From: an uncultured Lachnospiraceae bacterium
GTDB lineage: Bacteria; Bacillota; Clostridia; Lachnospirales; Lachnospiraceae
Direction of reading: 5' to 3'
Length of the DNA: 64,000 nt
Assembly (NCBI GenBank): GCA_902786205.1
Contig: CADABQ010000003.1
Location: 1-64,000, forward strand
The translations under genes were made by a program, and so were the position numbers. The notes beneath the pieces are model-generated. The model ran no database searches, was not told where the DNA came from, and saw only the letters and a list, made by a program, of their open reading frames with translations. Shown here piece after piece: positions 9,173 to 18,060 of the stretch; position 1 is the first letter of the stretch; each line of letters opens with the position of its first letter.

Positions 9173-9763
9173 TTATAATGTGCCTTTTGTAGAAAGCACC
9201 CCATGTACACGGCTATCATATTGTGTTGCCTCATCCAGTGCCTTTGCAAACGCCTTAAAGGTTCCCTCCGCAATATGATGATTATTGCTTCCGTCTAATT
9301 GTTTTAAATTCAAATTCATCTCTGCACCATAAGATACTGCATAGAAAAATTCTTTTACCATTTCTGTATCAAATGTTCCAATTCGGTCTGTTGTAAAGTT
9401 TATATCATAAACGAAATATGGTCTGCCCGATAAATCAATCGCACATAAAATCAAGGTTTCATCCATTGGCAACATAAAAGAACCATATCGTTTAATACCT
9501 GCCTTATCCTGCAATGCAATTTTAATTGCCTTTCCCAGTACAATGCCCACATCTTCTATCGTATGATGACAGTCTACCTCTAAATCTCCTTTTACTTTTA
9601 ATTTTAAATCGAAAAATCCATGACGCGCAAAGCTATTTAACATATGATCAAAAAAGCCTATTCCAGTATCAATGTCACTTTGTCCACTTCCATCTAAATT
9701 TAATTCTAAATGAATGTCTGTTTCTTTTGTAGTTCTATCTAATTTTGCATATCGCTCACTCAT
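9173..9763 (-). CDS. hisB: Imidazoleglycerol-phosphate dehydratase
   Basis: 196 residues, the normal size of monofunctional HisB, which dehydrates imidazole-glycerol phosphate to imidazole-acetol phosphate in histidine synthesis. The metal-binding repeats are visible: 'GFFDHML' with 'DCHHTIED' in the first half, and 'NNHHIAE' near the C-terminus. The ATG at 9763 follows TAGGAGG. It is first in a short operon with hisIE. The other his genes are not in this window. Confidence 0.97.
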   Translation of the reverse strand: MSERYAKLDRTTKETDIHLELNLDGSGQSDIDTGIGFFDHMLNSFARHGFFDLKLKVKGDLEVDCHHTIEDVGIVLGKAIKIALQDKAGIKRYGSFMLPMDETLILCAIDLSGRPYFVYDINFTTDRIGTFDTEMVKEFFYAVSYGAEMNLNLKQLDGSNNHHIAEGTFKAFAKALDEATQYDSRVHGVLSTKGTL

Positions 9764-9859
9764 CTGTTGCCTCCTACTGATACGAATTTATTGCTCACCA
9801 CCATTGCTTTGCTTTTAAGCGGGAGCGTTCTATCTCATCTGAAGTATTTCTTTTTCTTT

Positions 9860-9888
9860 ATTATACCCAATTTCACGAAAATTGAAAA
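9860..9888 (-). promoter_or_regulatory. Probable promoter of hisB-hisIE
   Basis: TTTTCA (9883-9888), 17-bp spacer, TATAAT (9860-9865) on the minus strand, giving a leader of about 90 nt. I see no T-box motif in this leader. Confidence 0.6.
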
Positions 9889-9900
9889 GAGTTTTCTTTA

Positions 9901-11067
9901 TTATGAGAGTCGATTTTTAAAATCATCATATGTAAAGTTTCGTACTAACTCAAGTTTTCCATCTTTCTTTAATAAATAAATAGAAGGTAATGGCATACCA
10001 TTAAAAGTATTATTTTTTACCATAGTGTAAATTGCCATATCGCAAAATACAATACGATCCCCTTCTTTAAGCGGTTCTGCAAATTGATAATCACCAATTA
10101 CATCTCCAGCTAAACAGGTTGGTCCACCTAGACGATACTGGTTTTTGTCAGAAAAATCCTGTGCCGGTTTACATAATATATTTTCCTGTAAAATATCCGG
10201 GTAATAAGGCATTTCTAATACATCTGGCATATGACACGCTGCAGATGTATCCAAAATTGCAATCTTTTTCTGATTTTCCATTACTTCTAACACTTCAGAA
10301 ACCAAAAAACCAGCATTTAATGCAATCGCCTCACCAGGTTCTAAATAAACCTGTAATCCGTATTTTTCTTGAAAAAGTGAAATACTTTTTTCTAACAGAT
10401 TCATTTGATACCCTTTTTTTGTAATATGATGCCCACCACCAAAATTGATCCATTTCATATGTTTTAAAATAGGACCAAATTTTTTATCTACTATTTGAAC
10501 AGTTCTCCAAAGTACATCTGCATCCTGTTCACACATTGTATGAAAATGAAGTCCAGAAATTCCTGATAAATCCATTTGTTTTAAGTCTTCCAATTTCGTT
10601 CCTAATCTGGAACCCGGAATACATGGATTATACAAATCCGTCTCCACTTCTGCATATTCCGGATTGATTCGGATACCACAGGAAAGCGTTTTTGGAGAAG
10701 ATGCAATTTTTTCTTTCCATTTTCCCCATTGCTTGGGAGAATTAAATACGATATGATCACTTATGGAAATAATTTCCTGCATATCTTTCTCCTTAAAAGC
10801 TGGCGCATATATATGCACTTCTCGATTTCCCATATACTCTTTCCCAAGTTTTGCTTCATACACCCCGCTGGCAGTGGTTCCATCCAAATATTTTCCGATT
10901 AATGGATATACACGATACATAGAAAATGCTTTTTGGGCTAATAATATTTTTACACCAGTCCTTTTTCGGACACCATCTAATATTTTCAAATTTTGTATCA
11001 ATTGTGCTTCATCCACCACATAAGCAGGTGTATTTACCTTTTGGATAAATAAACTCGTATCGTACAT
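9901..11067 (-). CDS. nspC: Carboxynorspermidine decarboxylase
   Basis: 388 residues with the alanine-racemase-fold decarboxylase plan of NspC. The PLP lysine is in 'LLAQKAFS' (K46), and the late 'GPTCLAGDVIGDY' carries the cysteine/aspartate active-site segment. It decarboxylates carboxyspermidine or carboxynorspermidine to the free polyamine. The ATG at 11067 has an AAAGGA site. It lies downstream of the synthase gene but is separated from it by 264 bp with an intrinsic terminator, so it may have its own promoter or depend on read-through. Confidence 0.93.
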   Translation of the reverse strand: MYDTSLFIQKVNTPAYVVDEAQLIQNLKILDGVRKRTGVKILLAQKAFSMYRVYPLIGKYLDGTTASGVYEAKLGKEYMGNREVHIYAPAFKEKDMQEIISISDHIVFNSPKQWGKWKEKIASSPKTLSCGIRINPEYAEVETDLYNPCIPGSRLGTKLEDLKQMDLSGISGLHFHTMCEQDADVLWRTVQIVDKKFGPILKHMKWINFGGGHHITKKGYQMNLLEKSISLFQEKYGLQVYLEPGEAIALNAGFLVSEVLEVMENQKKIAILDTSAACHMPDVLEMPYYPDILQENILCKPAQDFSDKNQYRLGGPTCLAGDVIGDYQFAEPLKEGDRIVFCDMAIYTMVKNNTFNGMPLPSIYLLKKDGKLELVRNFTYDDFKNRLS

Positions 11068-11131
11068 AAAAACATCCTTTCTTATTTGTAACCATCTTAC
11101 TTACATATCCTGCGGAGCGTTTTACTCTATA

Positions 11132-11276
11132 GGCCACGCTTTCTATGAAGTAAAAAGTTTTGCTTGTAAAACCCTAGCACGTTTAGCATTGAAAAGCAAT
11201 GAATCTCCTCTCTGCAAACTGTACATTCCTGTGAATTGTTTTTTTCTATAGGCGTGTTTCCCTATGGAGAAAAAAG
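11132..11276 (-). other. Two related hairpins between the synthase gene and nspC
   Basis: Two imperfect palindromes with a shared CTATAGGC core lie at about 11132-11169 and 11240-11276. Each has T-rich and A-rich outer arms (TTTTACTCTATAGGC with CTATGAAGTAAAA; TTTTTCTATAGGC with CCTATGGAGAAAAA). They fill the gap upstream of nspC and may be RNA structures that modulate its expression. Confidence 0.45.
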
Positions 11277-11307
11277 GTGTCGCAAAAAGCAATTGCAACA
11301 CCTTTTT
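11270..11307 (-). terminator. Intrinsic terminator after carboxynorspermidine synthase
   Basis: AAAAAGGTGT (11271-11280) pairs with ACACCTTTTT (11298-11307), with an inner GCAA/TTGC extension, 25 bases past the synthase stop. The minus-strand transcript ends in about six T residues. Confidence 0.75.
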
Positions 11308-11331
11308 AAGATTAACACAAAGCAACCAAAA

Positions 11332-12531
11332 CTAATCAACCAAGTCAGGTGTATAACTTTCCTTCCAAGGAAGACCAAACGCATTCAAAGCATCCATAAA
11401 TGGATCCGGATCAAATTCTTCAATGTTATATACTCCCGGTTTATTCCACTTTCCTGTCATTAACATCATAGCTCCAATCATAGCAGGAACGCCTGTTGTA
11501 TAGGACACTGCCTGAGAGCCAACTTCCTTGTAACATTCCTGATGGTCGCATACATTATATAAATAGTATGTTTTTTCTTTTCCATCCTTCTTTCCTTGGA
11601 AAATACAACCAATATTTGTTTTTCCCACTGTTCTAGGTCCTAAACTGGCAGGATCTGGTAATACTGCTTTCAAAAACTGAAGTGGAACAATCTGTTTTCC
11701 TTCAAATTCAATTGGTTCAATCGAGGTCATACCGACATTTTCAAGACATTTTAAATGTGTTAAATAACTTTGTCCAAAAGTCATAAAGAAACGAATACGT
11801 TTAATCCCAGGTATATTAATACCTAAAGATTCTAACTCCTCATGATGTAATAAATACATATCCTTCTCTCCAATTTCCGGAAAATCATATACACGTTTGA
11901 TTTCCATTGGTTTCGTCTCCACCCAATAGCCGTCTTCCCAATAGCTTCCATTTGCGCTCACTTCACGGATATTAATCTCCGGATTAAAATTAGTTGCAAA
12001 TGGATATCCATGATCTCCTGCATTACAGTCTAATATATCAATGTAGTTGATTTCATCAAATTCATGCTTTAAAGCATAGGCAGAAAACACGCCTGTGACT
12101 CCAGGATCAAATCCACTTCCAAGCAAAGCTGTTATACCTGCTTTTTCAAATTTTTCTCGATATGCCCATTGCCATTTATATTCAAACTTGGCTGTATCTA
12201 AGGGTTCATAATTTGCTGTATCCACATAATTTGTCTTTGTCTCCAAACAAGCATCCATAATAGTCAAGTCTTGATATGGTAACGCAAGATTCAATACAAC
12301 GTCTGGTCTCTCTTTATTGATTAACGCCACTAATTCTTCTACATTATCAGCATCTACTTGTGCAGTTGTAATCTTTGTTTTTCCACCATCTAATTTTTCC
12401 TTTAATGCGTCACATTTTGCCTTTGTTCTGCTAGCAATACAAATTTCTTCAAATACATCCGAATTTTGGCAACATTTGTGAACCGCAACGCTGGCAACTC
12501 CACCAGCTCCAATAATAAGTGCTTTTCCCAT
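11332..12531 (-). CDS. Carboxynorspermidine synthase (saccharopine dehydrogenase family)
   Basis: 399 residues. The N-terminal Rossmann motif is 'LIIGAGGVASVAVHKC', followed by the saccharopine-dehydrogenase C-terminal domain; this is the LYS9-like family that includes carboxy(nor)spermidine dehydrogenase. It reductively condenses aspartate semialdehyde with a diamine, usually putrescine or diaminopropane, using NADPH. The partner decarboxylase nspC follows, which fixes the role as polyamine rather than lysine metabolism. The ATG at 12531 has an AGGAGG site. The true diamine acceptor (putrescine or agmatine) is not visible from sequence. Confidence 0.9.
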   Translation of the reverse strand: MGKALIIGAGGVASVAVHKCCQNSDVFEEICIASRTKAKCDALKEKLDGGKTKITTAQVDADNVEELVALINKERPDVVLNLALPYQDLTIMDACLETKTNYVDTANYEPLDTAKFEYKWQWAYREKFEKAGITALLGSGFDPGVTGVFSAYALKHEFDEINYIDILDCNAGDHGYPFATNFNPEINIREVSANGSYWEDGYWVETKPMEIKRVYDFPEIGEKDMYLLHHEELESLGINIPGIKRIRFFMTFGQSYLTHLKCLENVGMTSIEPIEFEGKQIVPLQFLKAVLPDPASLGPRTVGKTNIGCIFQGKKDGKEKTYYLYNVCDHQECYKEVGSQAVSYTTGVPAMIGAMMLMTGKWNKPGVYNIEEFDPDPFMDALNAFGLPWKESYTPDLVD

Positions 12532-12584
12532 TTATTCATCCTCCTATTCTTTTTTATAAAACATAACACTACGTACCGATTTAC

Positions 12585-13433
12585 TTATTTACTACAATAT
12601 AACAACAATTCTCTTACAATTTTACATGCCAACGCAGTAGAAGCACCAGATGCGTCATATGGTGGTGAAAGTTCATCCACATCCAATCCAACAATATTTA
12701 ATTTAGATACCAGTTTTATAGCATCCATCAATTGCATAAAAGTCACTCCACCAGCTTCCGGTGTTCCTGTTCCCAGAAATTGAGAAGGATCTAACACATC
12801 TAGATCCAAAGTAAAATATACAGGTCTTCCCTTTAATTTTTCTACAATATCTTCTAATGTGTCAAAATTGAATTTATGCAAATATGTATGTTCTTTTGCC
12901 CACATAAACTCGGCACGTTCTCCGCTACGAATACCAAATTGAAAAATACGATTGTCTCCCAATAGATCATGACATCGTCTTATAACCGTAGCATGCGATT
13001 TTTCAACTCCAAGATATTCCTCACGCAAATCTGTATGCGCATCAAAATGTATCAAATGTAAATCTGGAAACTTTTTGTAAACAGCTTCCACTGCACCAAG
13101 TGTAACCAGATGTTCTCCGCCTATCATAAAAGGTATTTTATTATCCTTTATAATTTTTTCCGTAAATTGACCAATCATAGTTAAGGCTCTATCTGGTGCA
13201 CCGAAAGGCAATTCTAAATCACCACCATCAAAAACCTTGATATCCTCTATATCTTTATCTTGATAAGGGCTGTAGGTTTCTATCCCATAACTTTCATTTC
13301 GAATTGCTGCACTGGCAAAACGAGTTCCCGGTCGATAGGATGTTGTACTATCAAAAGGTGCGCCAAATAACACAAACTTGCTTTCGTCGTATGTATTGTC
13401 GCATCCTATAAAAGTCATTATATTTTTATGCAT
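12585..13433 (-). CDS. speB: Agmatinase-family ureohydrolase
   Basis: 282 residues of the arginase/agmatinase fold. The manganese ligands are recognisable as GGEH, DAHTD and the 'LDLDVLDP' segment. Expected reaction: agmatine to putrescine plus urea. The ATG at 13433 overlaps the end of speE by 8 bp, so the two are translationally coupled. An alternative is aminopropylagmatine ureohydrolase, which would make spermidine directly if SpeE acts on agmatine. The gene order does not decide between them. Confidence 0.92.
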   Translation of the reverse strand: MHKNIMTFIGCDNTYDESKFVLFGAPFDSTTSYRPGTRFASAAIRNESYGIETYSPYQDKDIEDIKVFDGGDLELPFGAPDRALTMIGQFTEKIIKDNKIPFMIGGEHLVTLGAVEAVYKKFPDLHLIHFDAHTDLREEYLGVEKSHATVIRRCHDLLGDNRIFQFGIRSGERAEFMWAKEHTYLHKFNFDTLEDIVEKLKGRPVYFTLDLDVLDPSQFLGTGTPEAGGVTFMQLMDAIKLVSKLNIVGLDVDELSPPYDASGASTALACKIVRELLLYCSK

Positions 13434-14274
13434 GTTCCAATAACTCCTTTACATAATTTGGAATATAAAATGCCCCTTTGTGTAAATCTGTATTATAATA
13501 TTTTGTGGTAATTCCCAATGTCTCCCATTCTTTTGCATGCATATCCTCTAATGGTCTATATTTTTTGGAAGCAAAGCCAAAAAGCCAATGTCCAGATGGA
13601 TACGTAGGTAAATGAAATTGGTATACAGACGCTATTGGAAAAGAAGCAGCTATATTCTTGTGTGCCCGCTGCATTGATTTCGCATCATCACTATAAAACG
13701 GACTTTCATGTTGATTAATTAATATACCATCTTCCTTTAGTGCCTTAAAACAATTTCCATAAAATTCCCTTGTAAACAGGCCCTCACCAGGTCCAAAAGG
13801 GTCCGTGGAATCCACAAGAATTAAATCATATTGATCCTGCTGTGTACGAACAAATTTTAATCCATCTGTATAAGTAATTTGTACACGAGAATCTTCCAAA
13901 CTAGATGCCGTCTGTTGTAAAAAACGCTTGCACGCCTCCACTACTTTTTCATCAATTTCCACCATATCTATATGTTCAATCGTGCTATATCTAGTCAATT
14001 CCCGAATCGTCCCACCATCACCAGCTCCAATGACCAATACATTTTTTATATTAGGATTTACACACATAGGAACATGTGTAATCATCTCATGGTAAATAAA
14101 CTCATCTTTTTCCGTAAGCATCAAAAAACCATCTAACACTAATATTCGTCCAAACTCGAATGTGTCAAATATATCAATTCTCTGATACCTGCTCTGCTCA
14201 CTATACACTTGTCGTTTAATTTTTATACTTAGTTTAACATTTTTTGTATGAGGCTCTGAAAACCATAACTCCAT
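13426..14274 (-). CDS. speE: Spermidine synthase-family aminopropyltransferase
   Basis: 282 residues, the usual size. The decarboxylated-AdoMet pocket is seen as 'VIGAGDGGTIREL', and the catalytic aspartate segment as 'VDSTDPFGPGEGLF'. It transfers an aminopropyl group from decarboxylated S-adenosylmethionine to a diamine, normally putrescine. The ATG at 14274 lies 42 bases after the speA stop. The partner speD, which makes the donor, is two genes upstream. Confidence 0.95.
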   Translation of the reverse strand: MELWFSEPHTKNVKLSIKIKRQVYSEQSRYQRIDIFDTFEFGRILVLDGFLMLTEKDEFIYHEMITHVPMCVNPNIKNVLVIGAGDGGTIRELTRYSTIEHIDMVEIDEKVVEACKRFLQQTASSLEDSRVQITYTDGLKFVRTQQDQYDLILVDSTDPFGPGEGLFTREFYGNCFKALKEDGILINQHESPFYSDDAKSMQRAHKNIAASFPIASVYQFHLPTYPSGHWLFGFASKKYRPLEDMHAKEWETLGITTKYYNTDLHKGAFYIPNYVKELLEHA

Positions 14275-14316
14275 TTTTATTCATGTTTGGGTATAAACAT
14301 GACACTCCTCTCTTTT

Positions 14317-15771
14317 TTACCCCTGCGCAACTACCTGTATATGTTCTACAGACATATCCTGCGTTCCTGTCATAAAACATCCCTTTTTCTTTGCGTAATC
14401 CGTATAATTTAAAATTTCTTCCGTTATCGCTTCTCCAGGTGCTAAAATTGGTATTCCTGGTGGGTAACACATAACGAATTCCGCACAAATTTCTCCAGCA
14501 CTCTCCATAATAGGCACTGTCCTTTTTGAAGAATAAAATGCTTTTTGCGGTGGCATAACTACTTTTGGATTGATATATTCATGATCAAACATATCGGTTG
14601 CATCTTTGCCGTATAAACGTTTAATCTCAGAAAGTGCTGAAATTAAACGCTCTATTTCCAAATTTCGATCACCCGAAGAAATAATAGCCAATATATTTCC
14701 TATATCCCCAAATTCAATCTGAATCCCATAGTCATCTCGCAACAAGTCATATACTTCAATTCCAGCCAAACCAATGTCTCTAGTATGTATCGATAATTTT
14801 GTTGGGTCAAATGCATAAACCGTATCTTGATTTTCCAATTCTTGTGCAAATGCATAGTAACCGCCCAACTTATTAATTTCCTCTCTGGCATATTCGGCAA
14901 AATCAACTGTCTTTCGAAACATTTCCTTACCATTTAAACTTAAATTTTTTCTTGCAATGTCCAGAGAAGACATAAGTAAATATGAACCACTAGTTGTTTG
15001 TGTTAAATTAATAACTTGTCTTACATAATCCGTATTCACATTTTCTCCACATAAAAGTAAAGAGCTTTGTGTCAAGGAACCACCCGTTTTATGCATGCTT
15101 ACCGCAGCCATATCTGCTCCCGCACGCATAGCATTAATAGGCATATTCTCACCAAAGTAAAAATGCGTGCCGTGTGCTTCATCCACTAAAACACGCATTC
15201 CTTTCGAATGCGCCAATGTTACAATGCTTTTCAAATCCGAACAGATTCCATAGTAAGTAGGGTTATTTACCATAACCGCCTTTGCATCCGGATTGTCCAT
15301 AATAGCCTGTTCCACATCTCTTACAGACATTCCAAGGGGAATACCCAGTTGTTTATTGATTCCGGGATTTACATAAACAGGCACTGCACCGCAAACAACC
15401 AACGCATTAATTGCACTACGATGTACATTCCTAGGCATGATGATTTTCTCTCCTGCTTTACACGTAGACATAATCATAGCCTGTACGGCAGCAGTTGTTC
15501 CATTTACAATAAAAAATGCCTCAGATGCACCAAATGCTTGCGCTGCAAGCTCCTGCGCTTCTTTAATTACGGAAACGGGATGACATAAATTATCCAATGG
15601 TTTCATTGAATTTACATCTAATTTTAATGTCTCTTCTCCTAAAAAATATTTTAATTCTTTATTTCCACGTCCACCTTTATGTCCTGGAACATCAAAATGT
15701 GCCATACGCTCTGACCGATGTTTTTCCAGTGCCTCGTGAAGCGGAGTTCGTTCTTGAGAAAGTTGCTTCAT
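14317..15771 (-). CDS. speA: Orn/Lys/Arg decarboxylase family, probably arginine decarboxylase
   Basis: 484 residues of the short aspartate-aminotransferase-fold decarboxylase type, as in Bacillus SpeA. The PLP lysine is K228 in 'MHKTGGSLTQSS', and 'VDEAHGTH' holds the cofactor aspartate. The family covers arginine, lysine and ornithine decarboxylases. An agmatinase two genes downstream argues for arginine to agmatine. The ATG at 15771 has an AGGAGAG site and lies 10 bases past the speD stop. Substrate assignment is inference from context. Confidence 0.9.
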   Translation of the reverse strand: MKQLSQERTPLHEALEKHRSERMAHFDVPGHKGGRGNKELKYFLGEETLKLDVNSMKPLDNLCHPVSVIKEAQELAAQAFGASEAFFIVNGTTAAVQAMIMSTCKAGEKIIMPRNVHRSAINALVVCGAVPVYVNPGINKQLGIPLGMSVRDVEQAIMDNPDAKAVMVNNPTYYGICSDLKSIVTLAHSKGMRVLVDEAHGTHFYFGENMPINAMRAGADMAAVSMHKTGGSLTQSSLLLCGENVNTDYVRQVINLTQTTSGSYLLMSSLDIARKNLSLNGKEMFRKTVDFAEYAREEINKLGGYYAFAQELENQDTVYAFDPTKLSIHTRDIGLAGIEVYDLLRDDYGIQIEFGDIGNILAIISSGDRNLEIERLISALSEIKRLYGKDATDMFDHEYINPKVVMPPQKAFYSSKRTVPIMESAGEICAEFVMCYPPGIPILAPGEAITEEILNYTDYAKKKGCFMTGTQDMSVEHIQVVAQG

Positions 15772-15781
15772 TTTTCTCTCC

Positions 15782-16582
15782 TTAATATATATTTCTACCG
15801 CTATAAATTTCTATCATTTCTTTTCGAAGAATATCTTTTATATTTTTCTGTTTTTCTATTGGCAGATCCGATTCTTTTACATGAAAAAGATAGTTATTCA
15901 AATCAATTTCCTTTATCAGCATTTTTGTATGAAACAGATTGGATTGATACATATTTACATCTATTGCATCGTATCGTTGCAATGTGTTTTCTTGAATATA
16001 ATCCTGTATAGAGGTAATACGATGGTCCATAAAACATTTTTTCCCATTTAAATCCCTGGTAAAACCACGTACTTTATAATCAATCGTGATAATATCCGAA
16101 TCAAAACTTCCAATGAGATAATTCAATACTTTTAACGGGGATACTTTGCCACAAGTTGCGACATCAATATCAACCCGAAAAGTAGAAATCGCATTTTCCG
16201 GATGAAATTCTGGGAATGTATGTACCGTCACATGACTTTTATCTAAATGTGCATGTATACAATCATTTTCTCTAACCAGTTTTCCTTTATTACAAGAGGC
16301 GTCAATATGCTCTTGTAAAATATTTTCCTCTGCAATCAAAACATTAACTGAAGCACCTTGTGGCTCATAATCCTGTTTTGAAATATTTAAAATATGTGCT
16401 CCAATAATTTCTGTAACTTTGCATAAAATCTTTGTCAAACGTTCTGAATTGTATTGTTCATCGATATAATCAATATAATCTTTTCTTGCTTTTTCACTTT
16501 CGGTATAACAAATATCATAAATATTAAAACTTAATGTTTTTGTAAGATTATTAAAACCATACAATTTAAGCTTATTTTCCAA
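15782..16582 (-). CDS. speD: S-adenosylmethionine decarboxylase proenzyme
   Basis: 266 residues, the E. coli type of SpeD rather than the short Bacillus type. The self-cleavage site that creates the pyruvoyl cofactor is K115-S116, in '[12 protein letters not shown]'. It supplies decarboxylated AdoMet to SpeE. The start is TTG at 16582 with GAGAGG five bases upstream; no ATG is available at the conserved N-terminus. It is the first gene of the polyamine operon. Confidence 0.93.
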   Translation of the reverse strand: MENKLKLYGFNNLTKTLSFNIYDICYTESEKARKDYIDYIDEQYNSERLTKILCKVTEIIGAHILNISKQDYEPQGASVNVLIAEENILQEHIDASCNKGKLVRENDCIHAHLDKSHVTVHTFPEFHPENAISTFRVDIDVATCGKVSPLKVLNYLIGSFDSDIITIDYKVRGFTRDLNGKKCFMDHRITSIQDYIQENTLQRYDAIDVNMYQSNLFHTKMLIKEIDLNNYLFHVKESDLPIEKQKNIKDILRKEMIEIYSGRNIY

Positions 16583-16734
16583 TGCAACCTCTCACCCCTT
16601 CCAGTAAGCCAAGATTATGGAACTTCAAAAAACAGAACAATCCGCAAGACATCTTTTTCAAATTTCAAAATATTATTTCTTGTTTAAAATAATAGGCTTT
16701 TAAGCCTTTTTCGAACGTAACTAATCACTGTTCA

Positions 16735-16763
16735 ATTATATAATGCAATATATGATTTTACAA
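16735..16763 (-). promoter_or_regulatory. Probable promoter of the polyamine operon
   Basis: TTGTAA (16758-16763), 17-bp spacer, TATAAT (16735-16740) on the minus strand. This predicts a leader of about 145 nt before the speD TTG start, long enough for RNA-level control. Confidence 0.6.
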
Positions 16764-17018
16764 GTAAAATATCCCGCAAAAAGTTCTAATTCCATACTTG
16801 TTACTGGTTACAGGTAGGTATTTTCTGTACCGAAAACACCATACCAAAGTATAACATGTGCGGTTTGGGATAATCTTTCATTTATAGCATTGCCTAAAAC
16901 GGTTACAATTCATATACCTTCGAACTGTAACCTATACTTTTTTTGATTGTTTTTTTGTGAATTTATTATTTGTTTCTGCTTTTTCCAAAATCAACTCGTC
17001 AAAAACCATTGTGTAAGC

Positions 17019-17047
17019 TTGTTTTTTTTGCTAACAGGAAGTATAAT
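17019..17047 (+). promoter_or_regulatory. Possible promoter of the lytic transglycosylase gene
   Basis: TATAAT (17042-17047) is clear. The best -35 at 17-bp spacing is TTGTTT (17019-17024), a weak match. The ribosome site AAGGGGG follows. Confidence 0.45.
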
Positions 17048-17081
17048 AAATGATAGAAAATTTGCAAGGGGGATTCGATAG

Positions 17082-17768
17082 ATGATCGAACGTATTAACA
17101 ATTATTCTTCTACCGTAATGATGAGTACCGAACCACCAGCATTACCTGCAACCGAAAAACAAGATACTTCTTTTGAAGTATCTTTAACAAATGCAGCAAA
17201 TTATGGAAAAAATTCAAATCTCATCTGCTCGGAGGAACTGGAAGAAATATTCCAACAAGCTGCTGATACTTATCAAATACCAGTAAATTTATTAAAAGCA
17301 GTTGCCAAAGCAGAATCCGATTTCAATCCAAATTGTGTCTCTTCTGCAGGTGCTGTAGGAATTATGCAGCTTATGCCTGCAACAGCCAGTGAGCTAGGAG
17401 TAAAAGATTTATATGATCCACAGCAAAATATCATGGGAGGGGCAAAAGAACTGGCAGGAAATTTAGATTATTACAATGGTGATGTTTCACTAGCACTTGC
17501 TGCATATAATGCTGGGAAAGGTGCTGTAAAAAAATACGGTGGTATTCCACCTTATACCGAAACACAAAATTATGTAAAAAAAGTTCTTGCATATATGAAT
17601 GAAGATATTTCTGTTCCAGACATATCCAAAACAGATGTAACAACAATCACTTCATCCACAAAAAAACAGCAGCAATGCAAAGTTGATTCTTTATCAGCAG
17701 AGGAAAAAAATGCATTTGATCGCCTAATGTCTTCTGCATATACTTGTATTGTAAGCAAATTAAAATAA
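17082..17768 (+). CDS. SLT-domain lytic transglycosylase
   Basis: 228 residues. The transglycosylase SLT domain spans about residues 52-170. The catalytic glutamate is E78 in 'AKAESDFNP', followed by the family motifs GIMQLMP and AYNAGKGAV. It should cleave peptidoglycan between MurNAc and GlcNAc. No signal peptide or membrane anchor is visible in the polar N-terminus, so the export route is unclear; some such proteins travel with flagellar or phage structures, but none are nearby. The ATG at 17082 has a GGGGGATT site. Monocistronic, with its own terminator. Confidence 0.9.
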   Translation: MIERINNYSSTVMMSTEPPALPATEKQDTSFEVSLTNAANYGKNSNLICSEELEEIFQQAADTYQIPVNLLKAVAKAESDFNPNCVSSAGAVGIMQLMPATASELGVKDLYDPQQNIMGGAKELAGNLDYYNGDVSLALAAYNAGKGAVKKYGGIPPYTETQNYVKKVLAYMNEDISVPDISKTDVTTITSSTKKQQQCKVDSLSAEEKNAFDRLMSSAYTCIVSKLK

Positions 17769-17796
17769 AAAAACATCTTTTGCAATATAACAAAAC

Positions 17797-17847
17797 ACCT
17801 CTTAAGTAGACACCAAAATGAATTAAAATCTACTTAGGAGGTTTTTT
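17797..17847 (+). terminator. Intrinsic terminator of the transglycosylase gene
   Basis: ACCTCTTAAGTAGA (17797-17810) pairs with TCTACTTAGGAGGT (17829-17842), with one mismatch, and a T6 run follows. Confidence 0.85.
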
Positions 17848-17967
17848 GCAAAATATTTTCACCTCCTGCAAGCTAACTCTCTGTTATCTTGAAGTCTAGC
17901 TCTACCAAGCATATCTTTTTAGCAATTATTTACCATTTGTCCTCTTAATGTTATCCTTTCTTCCTTC

Positions 17968-17997
17968 TTGACAACCATATAGTCCTAATGTTATCAT
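17968..17997 (+). promoter_or_regulatory. Promoter of the degV gene
   Basis: TTGACA (17968-17973), 18-bp spacer, TATCAT (17992-17997). A second TATAAT at 18038-18043 lacks a good -35. The leader is about 57 nt. Confidence 0.6.
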
Positions 17998-18060
17998 AAG
18001 TAGTAATCAAAACTACATAAAAAAGAGAAAAATACTTTATAATAGAAAAGAGGAAATATT

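Larger units (their letters stand above)
16583..17081. other. Intergenic region between divergent speD and transglycosylase genes
   Basis: About 500 bp with no convincing coding frame. It holds the speD promoter (16735-16763), a small AGGCTT/AAGCCT hairpin (about 16694-16707), an imperfect hairpin at 16813-16845 (GGTAGGTATTTTC with GAAAACACCATACC), an imperfect GGTTACA-TGTAACC palindrome at 16911-16942 and the transglycosylase promoter. The word ATCCCGCAAAAAGTT (16771-16785) recurs nearly intact and inverted at 42175-42191. Confidence 0.5.

Noticed and set aside
9157..9273. 39-residue N-terminal extension of HisIE
   Set aside because: It lies inside hisB in another frame. The GGAGGGG site fixes the ATG at 9156.
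15208..15588. 126-codon plus-strand frame inside speA
   Set aside because: It is antisense to conserved speA sequence, has no ribosome site, and its product resembles nothing.
14317..15771. Lysine or ornithine decarboxylase instead of arginine decarboxylase
   Set aside because: The fold allows any of these, but the agmatinase in the same operon makes arginine the better assignment. Not excluded.
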